64,000 nucleotides of DNA from Eutrophovita brisbanensis (GCA_038147395.1 JAYQTM010000001.1:1178001-1242000); one strand, 5' to 3'. Shown: positions 46,691-56,113, counted from the stretch's first letter. The notes: generated from the sequence alone by a model not told the origin. Program-made: numbers and translations.

Positions 46691-48907
46691 TTATGCGCTT
46701 GCAATGATGTCGTTGAATGTTTTGCTCGGCCGCATCACAGACGCGACCTTGTCAACATCTGGGTGATAATAACCGCCAATATCGACCGAAGGTCCTTGCG
46801 CACCACGCAACTCATTCACAATCGTCGTCTCCGCTTCGCGCAATTTCGTCGCAATCGGCGAAAAAATAGACTTGAGGTCCGCGTCAACATCTTGGCTCGA
46901 GAGCGCCTCGGCCCAATACATCGCAAAATAAAAATGGCTTTCCCTGTTGTCAGCTTCCCCGACTTTTCTGGAGGGAGACCGATTCTCATTCAAAATCTTC
47001 TGGGTTGCCGCTTCAACCGCATCCCCCATGACCTGACTCTTTGTCGCTCCATTCGTCTCTGCGAGAAATTTAAAACTCTCACCTAGCGCACAAAATTCCC
47101 CCAATGAATCCCAACGCAAATGATTCTCTTCAATCAGCTGTTGCACGTGTTTGGGCGCAGATCCGCCCGCTCCAGTTTCAAACAATCCACCACCATTCAT
47201 CAACTTCACAATTGATAGCATCTTGGCCGACGTCCCAAGCTCTAAAATCGGAAATAAATCGGTTAAATAATCTCTTAACACATTACCCGTAATTGCAATG
47301 GAATCCTCTCCGCGTCTGATCACTTCTAATGTACGTCGAGTTGCCTCACGTGGCGCTAAGATTTCAAAGCTCCCAGCACATCCTGCCTCTTGCAATATCG
47401 GATTGACATACTTCAAAATCTGGGCATCGTGGGCTCTATTTTTGTCCAGCCAAAAGACTGCATGCGATCCTGTCAAACGTTGTCGCGTGATCGCAAGCCC
47501 AACCCAATCAACAATCGCTGCTTTTTGCGTGATCGATGATCGCCAGATATCACCTTGTGACACCTGATGCTCAAGCAGCACATCACCATTTTCGGCAATC
47601 ATTCTTACGACTCCGTCTGAGACCATTTCAAACGTTGTTGGGTGCGAGCCATACTCCTCTGCTTTTTGTGCCATCAGGCCAACATTGGCAACCGCTCCAG
47701 AAGTTGCTGGGTCTAGCGCACCCGTTTCTTTAAAGTAGCTGATCGTCTCGTCATATACCGAAGCGTAGCAATTGTCTGGTATGACACATTTAACATCACG
47801 TTCATCACCATCAGGCCCCCAGCCCTTACCACCAGCCTTAATCACCGCAGGCATCGATGCGTCAATAATCACATCAGATGGCACATGTAAATTCGTAATC
47901 CCCTTAGCGCTGTCGACCATATAAAGTTTCGGACCATCAATCAGGCAAGCACTGATATCGTCCAAAATTTCTTGTTCATCCTTCACGCAGGCAAGCATCT
48001 CGCCTAACCCCGCGTTTGGATTCACACCAAGAGCACTCAATCGTTCTTTGTATTTATCAAATACAGGTTCCAGAAAAACCGAGACTGCGTGACCAAAAAG
48101 GATGGGGTCAGACACCTTCATCATCGTGGCTTTAAGATGGATTGAGAATAATATCCCTTGCTTCTTCGCATCCTCAATTTCTTCTCGCAAAAATTTCCTT
48201 AATGTACTCACCCGTAGTGAGGACGCATCGAGAACAGCTCCCTCAGTCAAAGTGATGTTTTTCTTAAGGTCGAACGTACTTCCGTTTGTCGACGAAAATT
48301 CAATTCTCGCTGCGCCAATCTGCGTTGAGGCGATCGTCACGGATTTCTCGTTCGCATAAAAATCATCGCCTGGCATAGAGGAGACATGCGTTTTAGATGT
48401 TGCCTCCCAGGTTCCCATCTTGTGTGGGTTTGACTTAGCGTACTCTTTCACTGCCCTCGCAGCGCGACGATCTGAGTTGCCCTCGCGTAATACGGGGTTA
48501 ACCGCTGAACCCTTGATCGCATCGTAACGGCGACGTATCTCCTTTTCCTCATCGCTCTTCGCCTCTTCTGGGTAATCAGGTACCGGGTAACCTTGATTTT
48601 GCAACTCCGAAATCGCGGCCTTTAATTGGGGCACTGACGCTGAAATATTCGGTAATTTAATGACATTTGCACCTGGCTGTTTGACGATTAAATCAAGCGC
48701 TTCCAAATCGTTTGGTATCTGTTGGGCGTCAGAAAGATGCTCGGGAAACATGGAAATAATGCGACCGGCGAGTGAAATATCTTTGGTGCCTACATTGATA
48801 TTCGCATGACGAGAAAATGCCCGGATTATCGGTAATAACGAACCGCTCGCTAACTGCGGCGCTTCATCGACAATCGTGTAAATAATCTCTGGTGTCTTCG
48901 AATTCAT
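46691..48907 (-). CDS. Isocitrate dehydrogenase (NADP), monomeric type
   Basis: Oxidative decarboxylation of isocitrate in the TCA cycle. The 738-residue length and motifs (IYTIVDEAPQLASGSLLPI, ADNRESHFYFAMYWAEAL, CVIPDNCYASVYDE) identify the large monomeric enzyme (Icd-II type), unrelated in length to the dimeric enterobacterial Icd. It is divergent from aceA, so the two enzymes that compete for isocitrate share one intergenic region and may be oppositely regulated. The start has AAGGGG upstream. Confidence 0.96.
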   Translation of the reverse strand: MNSKTPEIIYTIVDEAPQLASGSLLPIIRAFSRHANINVGTKDISLAGRIISMFPEHLSDAQQIPNDLEALDLIVKQPGANVIKLPNISASVPQLKAAISELQNQGYPVPDYPEEAKSDEEKEIRRRYDAIKGSAVNPVLREGNSDRRAARAVKEYAKSNPHKMGTWEATSKTHVSSMPGDDFYANEKSVTIASTQIGAARIEFSSTNGSTFDLKKNITLTEGAVLDASSLRVSTLRKFLREEIEDAKKQGILFSIHLKATMMKVSDPILFGHAVSVFLEPVFDKYKERLSALGVNPNAGLGEMLACVKDEQEILDDISACLIDGPKLYMVDSAKGITNLHVPSDVIIDASMPAVIKAGGKGWGPDGDERDVKCVIPDNCYASVYDETISYFKETGALDPATSGAVANVGLMAQKAEEYGSHPTTFEMVSDGVVRMIAENGDVLLEHQVSQGDIWRSSITQKAAIVDWVGLAITRQRLTGSHAVFWLDKNRAHDAQILKYVNPILQEAGCAGSFEILAPREATRRTLEVIRRGEDSIAITGNVLRDYLTDLFPILELGTSAKMLSIVKLMNGGGLFETGAGGSAPKHVQQLIEENHLRWDSLGEFCALGESFKFLAETNGATKSQVMGDAVEAATQKILNENRSPSRKVGEADNRESHFYFAMYWAEALSSQDVDADLKSIFSPIATKLREAETTIVNELRGAQGPSVDIGGYYHPDVDKVASVMRPSKTFNDIIASA

Positions 48908-49246
48908 TTTTCTCGTGTCCCCTTAAATGACTTTTTTGCGCGATCTTGCTGGTTATCGCTTTTGGTTAACCATTAATGATAACTCATCGAAGGCTGACTC
49001 GAATTAGAGGATTTCTCTACGCTAAACATCACTTTGTTATTTTTTGTAATGCAAAAATCAATCTCATGCTGCATCACATCATAATTTTATGAAATCTATT
49101 TACATATTATGAAATTAACGAACATTTATCGCCTCAACCTATTGTTTATAATTATATTTATTATATGAAAAAATATTAGTTGCAATGCGTCTTTTTCATA
49201 TTTAATTTGTAGTTCTGTTCAAAACAGAGGGAGTCCCCTTAACCAT
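48908..49246. promoter_or_regulatory. AT-rich divergent control region between icd and aceA
   Basis: No gene. The part near 49050-49200 is very AT-rich. A direct repeat TATGAAAT occurs at 49088-49095 and 49108-49115, 20 bases (two helical turns) apart, a spacing typical of regulator sites. A TATAAT (49147-49152, plus strand) and a TATCAT on the minus strand near 48980 are possible -10 boxes, both without good -35 boxes. A small hairpin TCTGTT/AACAGA lies near 49213-49227. Confidence 0.4.
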
Positions 49247-49433
49247 GGTCGACAAACGAAGATGCAAAATAGAGCTTCTCAGTCATTTACTTATCCCTCT
49301 GAGGACAGAGCGATCGACCGCCACCACGGCCAACACGCGAAAACACTAAAGAGGGATCCTCGATAGTTTTCAATGAATTTTAAGGATAGACCGATTGACC
49401 TCCAACAGGTCAACAAACAAAAACACTAAAGAG
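49247..49433 (+). repeat. Degenerate ~80-bp repeat units in the aceA leader
   Basis: Three units start at 49247, 49328 and 49408, 80-81 bases apart. Each begins GG(T/C)C(A/G)ACA and continues into AAAACACTAAAGAG (exact in the last two: 15 identical bases at 49340-49354 and 49420-49434). The stretch before the second and third units also matches: GGACAGAGCGATCGACCGCCA against GGATAGACCGATTGACCTCCA. The last copy supplies the aceA ribosome-binding site AGAGG. A hairpin TTGACCT/AGGTCAA with loop CCAAC spans 49395-49413. Confidence 0.6.
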
Positions 49434-49439
49434 GAAAAA

Positions 49440-50720
49440 ATGATGGACAAACAGAAGCAGATTGAAGAACTAGAACACGACTGGGCAAACAATCCTCGTT
49501 GGGCAAACGTTAAGCGTCCATACTCGGCAGAGGATGTGGTGCGCTTAAGAGGTTCAGTAAAGATTGAGCATACCCTGGCGACAATGGGCGCTGAAAAACT
49601 CTGGAAAAGAGTGAATGAGGAGCCATTCGTCAACTCCCTGGGCGCAATGACAGGAAATCAAGCCATGCAACAGGTGCGTGCCGGATTAAAAGCGATTTAC
49701 TTATCAGGATGGCAAGTCGCAGCTGACGCTAACTTATCGGGCGAGATGTATCCGGATCAATCACTCTACCCCGTTAACAGCGTTCCATCGATTGTCAAGA
49801 AAATCAATGGTGCGCTTTTGCGAGCAGATCAAATACAAACCGCTGAGCAAAGCGGGAACATTGACTGGCTGGCCCCAATAGTTGCTGATGCTGAAGCTGG
49901 ATTTGGTGGCGTTCTCAACGCGTTCGAATTAATGAAGGCAATGATCGAAGCGGGTGCGGCGGGAGTGCACTTTGAGGACCAATTAGCATCCGCCAAGAAA
50001 TGTGGGCACATGGGCGGGAAAGTCCTCGTACCAACACAGGAGGCCGTACAAAAACTCACAGCCGCTAGATTCGCCTCTGACGTCATGGGTGTGCCGACTG
50101 TTTTGCTCGCACGAACCGATTCTGAAGCGGCAAATTTAATCACCTCTGACATAGATGATTATGATAAACCCTTCCTGACAGGCGAGCGCACCTCTGAGGG
50201 TTTTTACAGGGTGATGAATGGAATCCAACAAGCAATCTCTCGTGGACTTGCATACGCCCCCTACGCCGACCTAATTTGGTGTGAAACTGGTACACCAGAT
50301 TTAGACTTTGCCAGACAGTTCGCAGAAGCGATACACAAAGAATATCCAAACCAGTTGTTGGCGTATAACTGCTCGCCTTCATTCAATTGGAAGAAAAATC
50401 TAGACGACTCTACCATCGCGAAGTTCCAGCGAGAGTTGGGTGCTATGGGATACAAATTCCAATTCATTACGTTGGCTGGATTCCATGCACTGAACTACTC
50501 CATGTTCGATTTGGCGCGAGGATACGCAACGGACAATATGTCAGCATACGTTGCGTTACAACAAGCCGAATTCGCTGCAGAACAAAAAGGCTATACCGCC
50601 ACGAAACATCAACGGGAAGTCGGCACGGGTTACTTCGACGAAGTCGTTCAAGTCATCCAAGGGGGGCAGTCCTCGGTCACCGCGATCGCTGGTTCAACAG
50701 AGGAGGAACAGTTCGCATAA
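49440..50720 (+). CDS. aceA: Isocitrate lyase
   Basis: Splits isocitrate into glyoxylate and succinate, the entry to the glyoxylate shunt used on acetate or fatty acids. The product is 426 residues from the ATG at 49440, six bases after AGAGG; it begins MMDKQKQIEELEHDW. The catalytic Cys188 lies in SAKKCGHMGGK, with DADAGFGG-like VADAEAGFGG before it and YNCSPSFNWKK after it. Malate synthase is not in the window. Ends near a hairpin. Confidence 0.97.
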   Translation: MMDKQKQIEELEHDWANNPRWANVKRPYSAEDVVRLRGSVKIEHTLATMGAEKLWKRVNEEPFVNSLGAMTGNQAMQQVRAGLKAIYLSGWQVAADANLSGEMYPDQSLYPVNSVPSIVKKINGALLRADQIQTAEQSGNIDWLAPIVADAEAGFGGVLNAFELMKAMIEAGAAGVHFEDQLASAKKCGHMGGKVLVPTQEAVQKLTAARFASDVMGVPTVLLARTDSEAANLITSDIDDYDKPFLTGERTSEGFYRVMNGIQQAISRGLAYAPYADLIWCETGTPDLDFARQFAEAIHKEYPNQLLAYNCSPSFNWKKNLDDSTIAKFQRELGAMGYKFQFITLAGFHALNYSMFDLARGYATDNMSAYVALQQAEFAAEQKGYTATKHQREVGTGYFDEVVQVIQGGQSSVTAIAGSTEEEQFA

Positions 50721-50734
50721 TCGAGTAATGCTCA

Positions 50735-50764
50735 AAGAGGCTTGGGTCGTCACCCAGGCCTCTT
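50735..50764. terminator. Hairpin between aceA and the carbamoyltransferase gene
   Basis: Inverted repeat AAGAGGC/GCCTCTT with inner GGGT/ACCC around a CGTC loop, between two convergent genes. The T-run after it is poor, so it may work with help or as a bidirectional stop. Confidence 0.6.
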
Positions 50765-50775
50765 ACAACATTCTC

Positions 50776-52614
50776 TCAATCTAGCTCGAAACCGTCGATG
50801 TAACCTCGCTGATCATCTGCGGTTTGTTCCGTTTTGTACAACACAAAATTCTCGATCGCCAACACGTCAAGATCTGTTGCCATAAAACAGCGAAACGCAT
50901 CCTCTGGAGTGCATACGATCGGCTCCCCTCGAACATTAAATGATGTATTGACAAGCATCGGCACGCCCGTGAGAGCGTGAAATTTCTTGATTAATTTGTG
51001 ATAACGACGGTGATCCTCATAGCGAACTGTCTGTAACCTCGCTGAATAATCTACGTGAGTGATGGCCGGTACCGTTGAACGAGGAATATTGAGTTGCTCC
51101 AGCCCTGAGACACCCGCTTGCTCTTCCTGCAGCGCCACATGATGCTCCGCCTTCACACCTGCGACCATCAACATGTACGGACTATCACCGTCGAATTCAA
51201 ACCAGTTACCAACTTCGTCAGCTAAGACACTGGGTGCGAACGGTCGAAAACTTTCTCGAAACTTCACTTTCAAATTTAATTGCTTCTGTGTGTTTGCCGA
51301 GCGTGGATCGCCCAAAATGCTCCGAGCACCCAATGCCCGTGGACCGAACTCCATACGGCCTTGCATCCAACCGACCGCTTTTCCGTCTGTGATCGAGGAA
51401 GCCACCTTGTCAATCATCTCATCCTCAGCGAGCTCATGACACACAGCACCACAAGAGACCAACCTCCTCCGAACCTCCTCCGAATCGAAACTCGGGCCAA
51501 GATAGGAACCAGACATCGCGTCCTGAGACTCTCTTACGCGCCGCGGCTGCTTGAGGTGTAAGTGCCACGCCGCCAATGCTGCACCAACTGCCCCGCCTGA
51601 ATCTCCCGCCGCAGGTTGCACCCAGATTTGCTCAAAAATCTTTGATCGGTGAAGCGCACCATTAGCGACACAATTGAGGGCAACGCCCCCTGCAAGGCAC
51701 AGATGACGCTGACCTGTCTCCAAAGCGATATGTCTCGCTATTTTGAGCACCACTTCCTCAGTGACTTTTTGAATCGAAGCCGCTAAATCCATATCACGTT
51801 GAGTGATCGCAGCCTCTCTTTCTCGAGGACCTCCACCAAAAAGGTCATGAAACTTTTGGTTTGTCATGGTGAGTCCGGTTGCAAAATCAAAGAACGACAT
51901 GTCCAGTTGGAAACTGCCATCTTCAGCAATTCGAATGAGGCGCTCTTTGATTAAATCTGCATACTTCGGAGCACCGTATGGGGCCAAACCCATGACTTTA
52001 TATTCACCTGAGTTCACCTTAAACCCGATGTAGTACGTGAACGCCGAATATAAAAGACCCAGAGAATGCGGAAAGTGAATTTCTTTCACGATATCCACAT
52101 GGTTGTTGGAACCAACAGCGACTGAGGACGTGGTCCACTCTCCAACCCCATCGAGTGTGAGGATCGCCGCCTCGACAAAGGGTGAGGGAAAAAACGCACT
52201 GGCTGCATGCGACAGATGGTGCTCTGAGAATAAAAGCCGATCATGCCAAGGACGATGTCCAGGTAATAGATGCTCAAGTTCCTTAACGAGGATTTTCTTT
52301 TGAAATAATTTATCTTTGATCCATAAAGGCATCGCCTTGCTAAAGCTTAGAAACCCCTTTGGAGCGAATGCAAGATAGGTTTCCAGTAAGCGTTCAAATT
52401 TTAAAAATGGCTTTTCATAGAACACCACGTGATCAACGTCATCGCCACTAATACCCCCTTCAGCTAAGCAGTAGCTGATCGATGCTTTGGGAAATCCACT
52501 GTCGTGCTTCTTTCGTGTGAACCGCTCCTCCTGCGCCGCAGCAACCAATTCACCATCTTTTAGCAAACACGCTGCACTATCGTGATAGAACGCTGAGATA
52601 CCTAGAACAAACAT
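50776..52614 (-). CDS. Carbamoyltransferase (NodU/CmcH/TobZ family)
   Basis: Transfers a carbamoyl group to a small-molecule hydroxyl through a carbamoyl-adenylate. The product is 612 residues from the ATG at 52614 (MFVLGISAFYHDSAACLL). An N-terminal Kae1-like domain has EERFTRKKHDSGFP and EHHLSHAASAFFPSPF (metal-binding His residues), and the C-terminal domain has MEFGPRALGARSILGDPR and the VNTSFNVRGEPIVCTP segment. It forms an operon with the two membrane-protein genes upstream (SxtJ- and DUF5989-like), the same trio seen beside many such enzymes. Its acceptor substrate is unknown here. Confidence 0.92.
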   Translation of the reverse strand: MFVLGISAFYHDSAACLLKDGELVAAAQEERFTRKKHDSGFPKASISYCLAEGGISGDDVDHVVFYEKPFLKFERLLETYLAFAPKGFLSFSKAMPLWIKDKLFQKKILVKELEHLLPGHRPWHDRLLFSEHHLSHAASAFFPSPFVEAAILTLDGVGEWTTSSVAVGSNNHVDIVKEIHFPHSLGLLYSAFTYYIGFKVNSGEYKVMGLAPYGAPKYADLIKERLIRIAEDGSFQLDMSFFDFATGLTMTNQKFHDLFGGGPREREAAITQRDMDLAASIQKVTEEVVLKIARHIALETGQRHLCLAGGVALNCVANGALHRSKIFEQIWVQPAAGDSGGAVGAALAAWHLHLKQPRRVRESQDAMSGSYLGPSFDSEEVRRRLVSCGAVCHELAEDEMIDKVASSITDGKAVGWMQGRMEFGPRALGARSILGDPRSANTQKQLNLKVKFRESFRPFAPSVLADEVGNWFEFDGDSPYMLMVAGVKAEHHVALQEEQAGVSGLEQLNIPRSTVPAITHVDYSARLQTVRYEDHRRYHKLIKKFHALTGVPMLVNTSFNVRGEPIVCTPEDAFRCFMATDLDVLAIENFVLYKTEQTADDQRGYIDGFELD

Positions 52615-52624
52615 CGAGTTCGAT

Positions 52625-52774
52625 TTAGAACAGCGTATAAATGAACGGAGCAATTAAGGAGCCCTGCGCGACAACCAACAAGCCACCGATCACGAGCATG
52701 ATCAACACGATGGGAGTAAGCCATAGTTTTTTTCGAACACGCAAAAATTGCCAAAGCTCTTTAAGTATTTCCAA
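52625..52774 (-). CDS. DUF5989 family small membrane protein
   Basis: A 49-residue protein starting at TTG (52774), seven bases after AAGGAG: LEILKELWQFLRVRKKLW followed by one membrane segment and the ending AQGSLIAPFIYTLF. This is the family pattern of DUF5989, tiny proteins encoded between SxtJ and carbamoyltransferase genes. It ends 10 bases before the carbamoyltransferase start. It is too short for routine gene finders and begins at a rare codon, so it is easily missed. Function unknown; perhaps it recruits the enzyme to the membrane. Confidence 0.85.
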   Translation of the reverse strand: MEILKELWQFLRVRKKLWLTPIVLIMLVIGGLLVVAQGSLIAPFIYTLF

Positions 52775-52785
52775 AGCTCCTCTCC

Positions 52786-53226
52786 TTAGAATTGCTGTCG
52801 AAATGGATCTTGACGTTCATGGTCTGCGGGTCGTAACTTCCAGTAGGTTTCTCGGCTCTTGACTTTCAGTCTAAGTTCATCGCGCCCAAAAATTTTGAGT
52901 AATAATGCTGTCGGGACAAAAATCACATAGAAGATCAGCCCCATCACAATCGGGTTCACGATACGCCCTAAGGTTAAGCCGAAGATCATCCAGGCCCGAT
53001 TCATCGGGTGAAGTAACGAAGGTTTGCAGGCTGAGAGTGTGAACAAAACAAGCGACGCAACACCAAGAAGTGCTGCCAGAGCAATCTGACTCGCGATGAG
53101 ACAAACAAACGAAGCCAGAAAAAAAAGGACGCCAAAAAAGACTCCGAATTTTCGATCTGTTGGCAGCGTGACGTCGGAATACACGATCATTCCTACTTTC
53201 AGTAAATACGTTGGTGTATTGAGCAT
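52786..53226 (-). CDS. SxtJ-family membrane protein
   Basis: A 146-residue protein with three or four hydrophobic segments (about residues 25-65 and 85-115) and the family block HPMNRAWMIFGLTLGRIVNPI followed by a C-terminal YWKLRPADHERQDPFRQQF. It may start at the Met at residue 13 (MIVYSDVTLPTDRKFG). SxtJ is named from the saxitoxin gene cluster, but relatives are widespread beside carbamoyltransferases and their role is not known. Eleven bases separate it from the DUF5989 gene. Confidence 0.8.
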   Translation of the reverse strand: MLNTPTYLLKVGMIVYSDVTLPTDRKFGVFFGVLFFLASFVCLIASQIALAALLGVASLVLFTLSACKPSLLHPMNRAWMIFGLTLGRIVNPIVMGLIFYVIFVPTALLLKIFGRDELRLKVKSRETYWKLRPADHERQDPFRQQF

Positions 53227-53279
53227 TGTATTTGGTTTAATCTACCATCGCTATGAAACACCTCGTGGAATCGACATAC

Positions 53280-54275
53280 ATGGAAACCATTGAACTGAGT
53301 TTAAGCGATATTCGCAAACTGACTTTCGACATACTGATCACGCATGGGTGTGACACAAAAAATGCATCGAGCATTTCACACATAATCACTGACGCAGAAC
53401 GAGATGGGTGCGAGTCGCATGGTCTATTTCGTTTACCCGGCTATGTCGCCTCATTGAAATCAGGAAAAGCAAACGGCAGAGCTGAGCCGAAATTAACGAC
53501 TAAATCTCCCGTAATTATTGAAGTCGATGGTCAAAAAGGGTTTGCGCCGATCGCTCATGAAGTCGGGCTGCCAAGACTTGTCTCTGCGGCAAAAACGTTT
53601 GGCGTGGCCGTCTTATCCCTTCGACGCATCCTTCATTTCGCAGCACTTTGGCCAGAGACGGAGTTTTTAGCAAGAAACGACCTGGTTGGCATGGCATGCA
53701 CCTCATACTTACCAAAGGTCGCACCGCATGGGACTAAATCTGCTCTGTTCGGAACAAATCCGATTTCCTTTGCTTGGCCGAGAAAAGATAACCATCCAGT
53801 TTGTTTTGATATGGCCACCTCGAGCACAGCGCTGGGAAACGTGCAAATCGCTGCCAGAGAAGGCAAACTGGTCGACGAGGGCATTGGCCTAAATAAATTG
53901 GGAGAACACACTCGCGACCCAGCAGAAATTATTCAAGGGATGCTGCTTCCGTTCGGTGGCTATAAGGGGTCAGCACTCAGTTTAATGGTCGAATTACTGT
54001 CGGCAGGACTTACGGGGGACTTTTTTGGCTTCGAATCTGAAGCTCAAAATCACGATGACGGAGGCCCTGCTTTAGGGGGAGAATTTGTTGTGGCGTATTC
54101 ACCCAGCATGATCGCTGGAGAAGGATGGCCAGAACACGCCGAGTCGTTCATTCGCCGCTACCAAAGCCTAGACGGCGCCTATTTACCAGGTGAGCGACGA
54201 TACGCAAAGAGACGGGATGAGGGCACGAGGCAAATCAACAAGCCGCTGTATGACACGATCATGGGACTTAATTAA
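53280..54275 (+). CDS. Delta1-piperideine-2-carboxylate/pyrroline-2-carboxylate reductase-like
   Basis: NAD(P)H-dependent reductase of the malate/L-lactate dehydrogenase-like superfamily. The product is 331 residues from the ATG at 53280 (METIELSLSDIRKL); an ATG at 53253 would add nine residues. Motifs: ESHGLFRLPGY (conserved Ser-His), HFAALWPETEFLA, GTNPISFAWP, FDMATSSTALGNVQIAAREG and LPFGGYKGSALSLMVELL, which match DpkA-type enzymes that reduce cyclic imines in D-lysine or proline-type catabolism. It may also be another family member such as a sulfolactate dehydrogenase. Confidence 0.82.
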   Translation: METIELSLSDIRKLTFDILITHGCDTKNASSISHIITDAERDGCESHGLFRLPGYVASLKSGKANGRAEPKLTTKSPVIIEVDGQKGFAPIAHEVGLPRLVSAAKTFGVAVLSLRRILHFAALWPETEFLARNDLVGMACTSYLPKVAPHGTKSALFGTNPISFAWPRKDNHPVCFDMATSSTALGNVQIAAREGKLVDEGIGLNKLGEHTRDPAEIIQGMLLPFGGYKGSALSLMVELLSAGLTGDFFGFESEAQNHDDGGPALGGEFVVAYSPSMIAGEGWPEHAESFIRRYQSLDGAYLPGERRYAKRRDEGTRQINKPLYDTIMGLN

Positions 54276-54304
54276 TATTTAATTCAATCGTATGAGAAAC
54301 CATC

Positions 54305-54781
54305 ATGGAATTCGATCCAAAACTGCACACAACGCACACAACCAGACGCTTCAGTGACTTTAAACTTGGTGAGGTATTTCGCGCACCATCAAGGACCATG
54401 ACGGAGGGGATATTTGCCGCGTTTCAATCAGCCTCTGGAGATAACCATCCAATTCACTATGATCGAGAATATTTGAAGTCGCTCGGCCACTCAAACTTGA
54501 TGGCGCATGGGTACATGTCACTCATCCAGGCAGCGATTGGTGCATCGCCGCTTGCGCATGAGATGGGCGAATCACTGATCGGATTTATCGAGCAATCGAG
54601 TCAATTTAGACAACCCGTCTATTGCGGAGATACACTGTATCCCACATTTACCATCAACGAACTCACACAACAGAACACAACAGGAATACTCGGTGTGTCA
54701 ATCACGATTCACAATCAAGATCGGATATTGTGTGTGTCTGGCAATCAACGTTATCTGATGCGTCTTGATCAAGTTCACTAA
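54305..54781 (+). CDS. MaoC-like hotdog-fold dehydratase
   Basis: A 158-residue single hotdog-domain protein with the hydratase-2 motif SASGDNHPIHYDREY (Asp and His of the catalytic pair) and HGYMSLIQAAIG. Such proteins hydrate enoyl-CoA or act as small acyl-CoA dehydratases. It begins 29 bases after the reductase gene on the same strand, so the two may share a transcript, though no obvious pathway joins them. Confidence 0.88.
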   Translation: MEFDPKLHTTHTTRRFSDFKLGEVFRAPSRTMTEGIFAAFQSASGDNHPIHYDREYLKSLGHSNLMAHGYMSLIQAAIGASPLAHEMGESLIGFIEQSSQFRQPVYCGDTLYPTFTINELTQQNTTGILGVSITIHNQDRILCVSGNQRYLMRLDQVH

Positions 54782-54944
54782 GTATCTCGAAAAACCCACA
54801 AGAACCACTTCAATTAATATCGACGTATTGCAAGAATGTCACACACGTGTCTTCAATCCTAACGCATAACCATGGGCGCTTATCGAGACACGTGATACCC
54901 TCTAGTGTTTCTGACGTCAATCTTAAATCTCACGATATGACTGC

Positions 54945-56003
54945 ATGAACCGAAGACACTTTCTACGCACCTCAACGATCGCCGCAGTGACAGCGGGAGG
55001 AACACATCTCAATGCATTCGCTGACGGTGAAGCAAAGCCGACTACCGACTGGAAGAAATACAGACTAAGATATGAAGTCGAGATTCCCAAAACTTCGGGT
55101 AACGGAACACTATGGTTACCCATCCCTCAGGACATGGGAGATTACCAGCGATTTTTATCGATTAATTGGGAGGGCAATACATCGGGGGCCACGTTATACC
55201 GAGAACAAACCTACAGCGCGAACATATTTTCACTAAGTTGGACTGAACAGACTCCCAAACTGAATGTGACGTTCGACGTCGCGCTTCGTGATCGAGGCCG
55301 TAATTTTCCGGCGGTGAAGCAACATGGCCTAAATCAAGAGGATCTATACCTTCGTCCTACCCAGCACATGCCCATTGATGGAATTGTTGCTGAAACGGCA
55401 CACTCAATCGTCGATAGTTTCATGACGCCGGATGACAAAGCTCGCGCCATCTACAACTGGGTTGTGGACAACACGTTTCGTGAGCCAACGACTCGAGGCT
55501 GCGGAATGGGTGATATTAAATTCATGCTGGAAACGGGTGATTTTGGCGGTAAATGTGCCGACATCAATTCATTGTTCGTAGGTCTCGTTCGAGCAGCAGG
55601 GTTGCCTGCAAGGGAGTCCTATGGTGTACGCGTGGCGGAGTCTGGCAAGTTTAAATCATTGGGATCAAGCGGTGATATCTCGAAGGCCCATCATTGTCGC
55701 GCTGAATACTTTTCACCTCGATACGGTTGGACCGCCGTGGATCCAGCCGACGTTCGCAAAGTGGTGCTCCAGGAAAACATGAGACTAGATGACCCGAGAA
55801 TCATCGAGTTGCGTGATTATCTTTTTGGAAACTGGGAGATGAACTGGGTTGGGTTTAATCGAGCCCGAGACTTTGATTTAGCCCCAACAGCGAGTGAGGC
55901 CATTCCGTATTTCATGTATCCCTACGCTGAAACGACTAGTGGCATCAGTGATGGAAGGGATCCGAGTGCGTTCGACTTCAGTCTATTCAGTAACCGCACT
56001 TAG
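54945..56003 (+). CDS. Tat-exported transglutaminase-like protein
   Basis: A 352-residue protein with a twin-arginine signal peptide (NRRHFLRTSTIAAVTAGG) cut near AFA-DG. The core is a transglutaminase/papain-like domain with Cys204 in DFGGKCADINSLF, His250 in ISKAHHCRAEYF and Asp266 in GWTAVDPADV, a complete triad. An N-terminal beta-rich domain (about residues 35-140) precedes it. Members of this family are probably periplasmic proteases or amidases; the target is unknown. Tat export suggests folding before transport. Confidence 0.87.
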   Translation: MNRRHFLRTSTIAAVTAGGTHLNAFADGEAKPTTDWKKYRLRYEVEIPKTSGNGTLWLPIPQDMGDYQRFLSINWEGNTSGATLYREQTYSANIFSLSWTEQTPKLNVTFDVALRDRGRNFPAVKQHGLNQEDLYLRPTQHMPIDGIVAETAHSIVDSFMTPDDKARAIYNWVVDNTFREPTTRGCGMGDIKFMLETGDFGGKCADINSLFVGLVRAAGLPARESYGVRVAESGKFKSLGSSGDISKAHHCRAEYFSPRYGWTAVDPADVRKVVLQENMRLDDPRIIELRDYLFGNWEMNWVGFNRARDFDLAPTASEAIPYFMYPYAETTSGISDGRDPSAFDFSLFSNRT

Positions 56004-56113
56004 CACACAGCGACGTGTTTTTTGTGATCAACTCAAAATCCAAATTAAATAACGTGTCGGCGTCCCCAGTCCCCGACATTCGAGCTTATTACGACCGTAA
56101 ATCGTTCCGACCT

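Noticed and set aside
56060..56090. Inverted repeat TGTCGG/CCGACA between the transglutaminase-like gene and guaA
   Set aside because: Loop of about 12 bases and no T-run; too weak to call a terminator.
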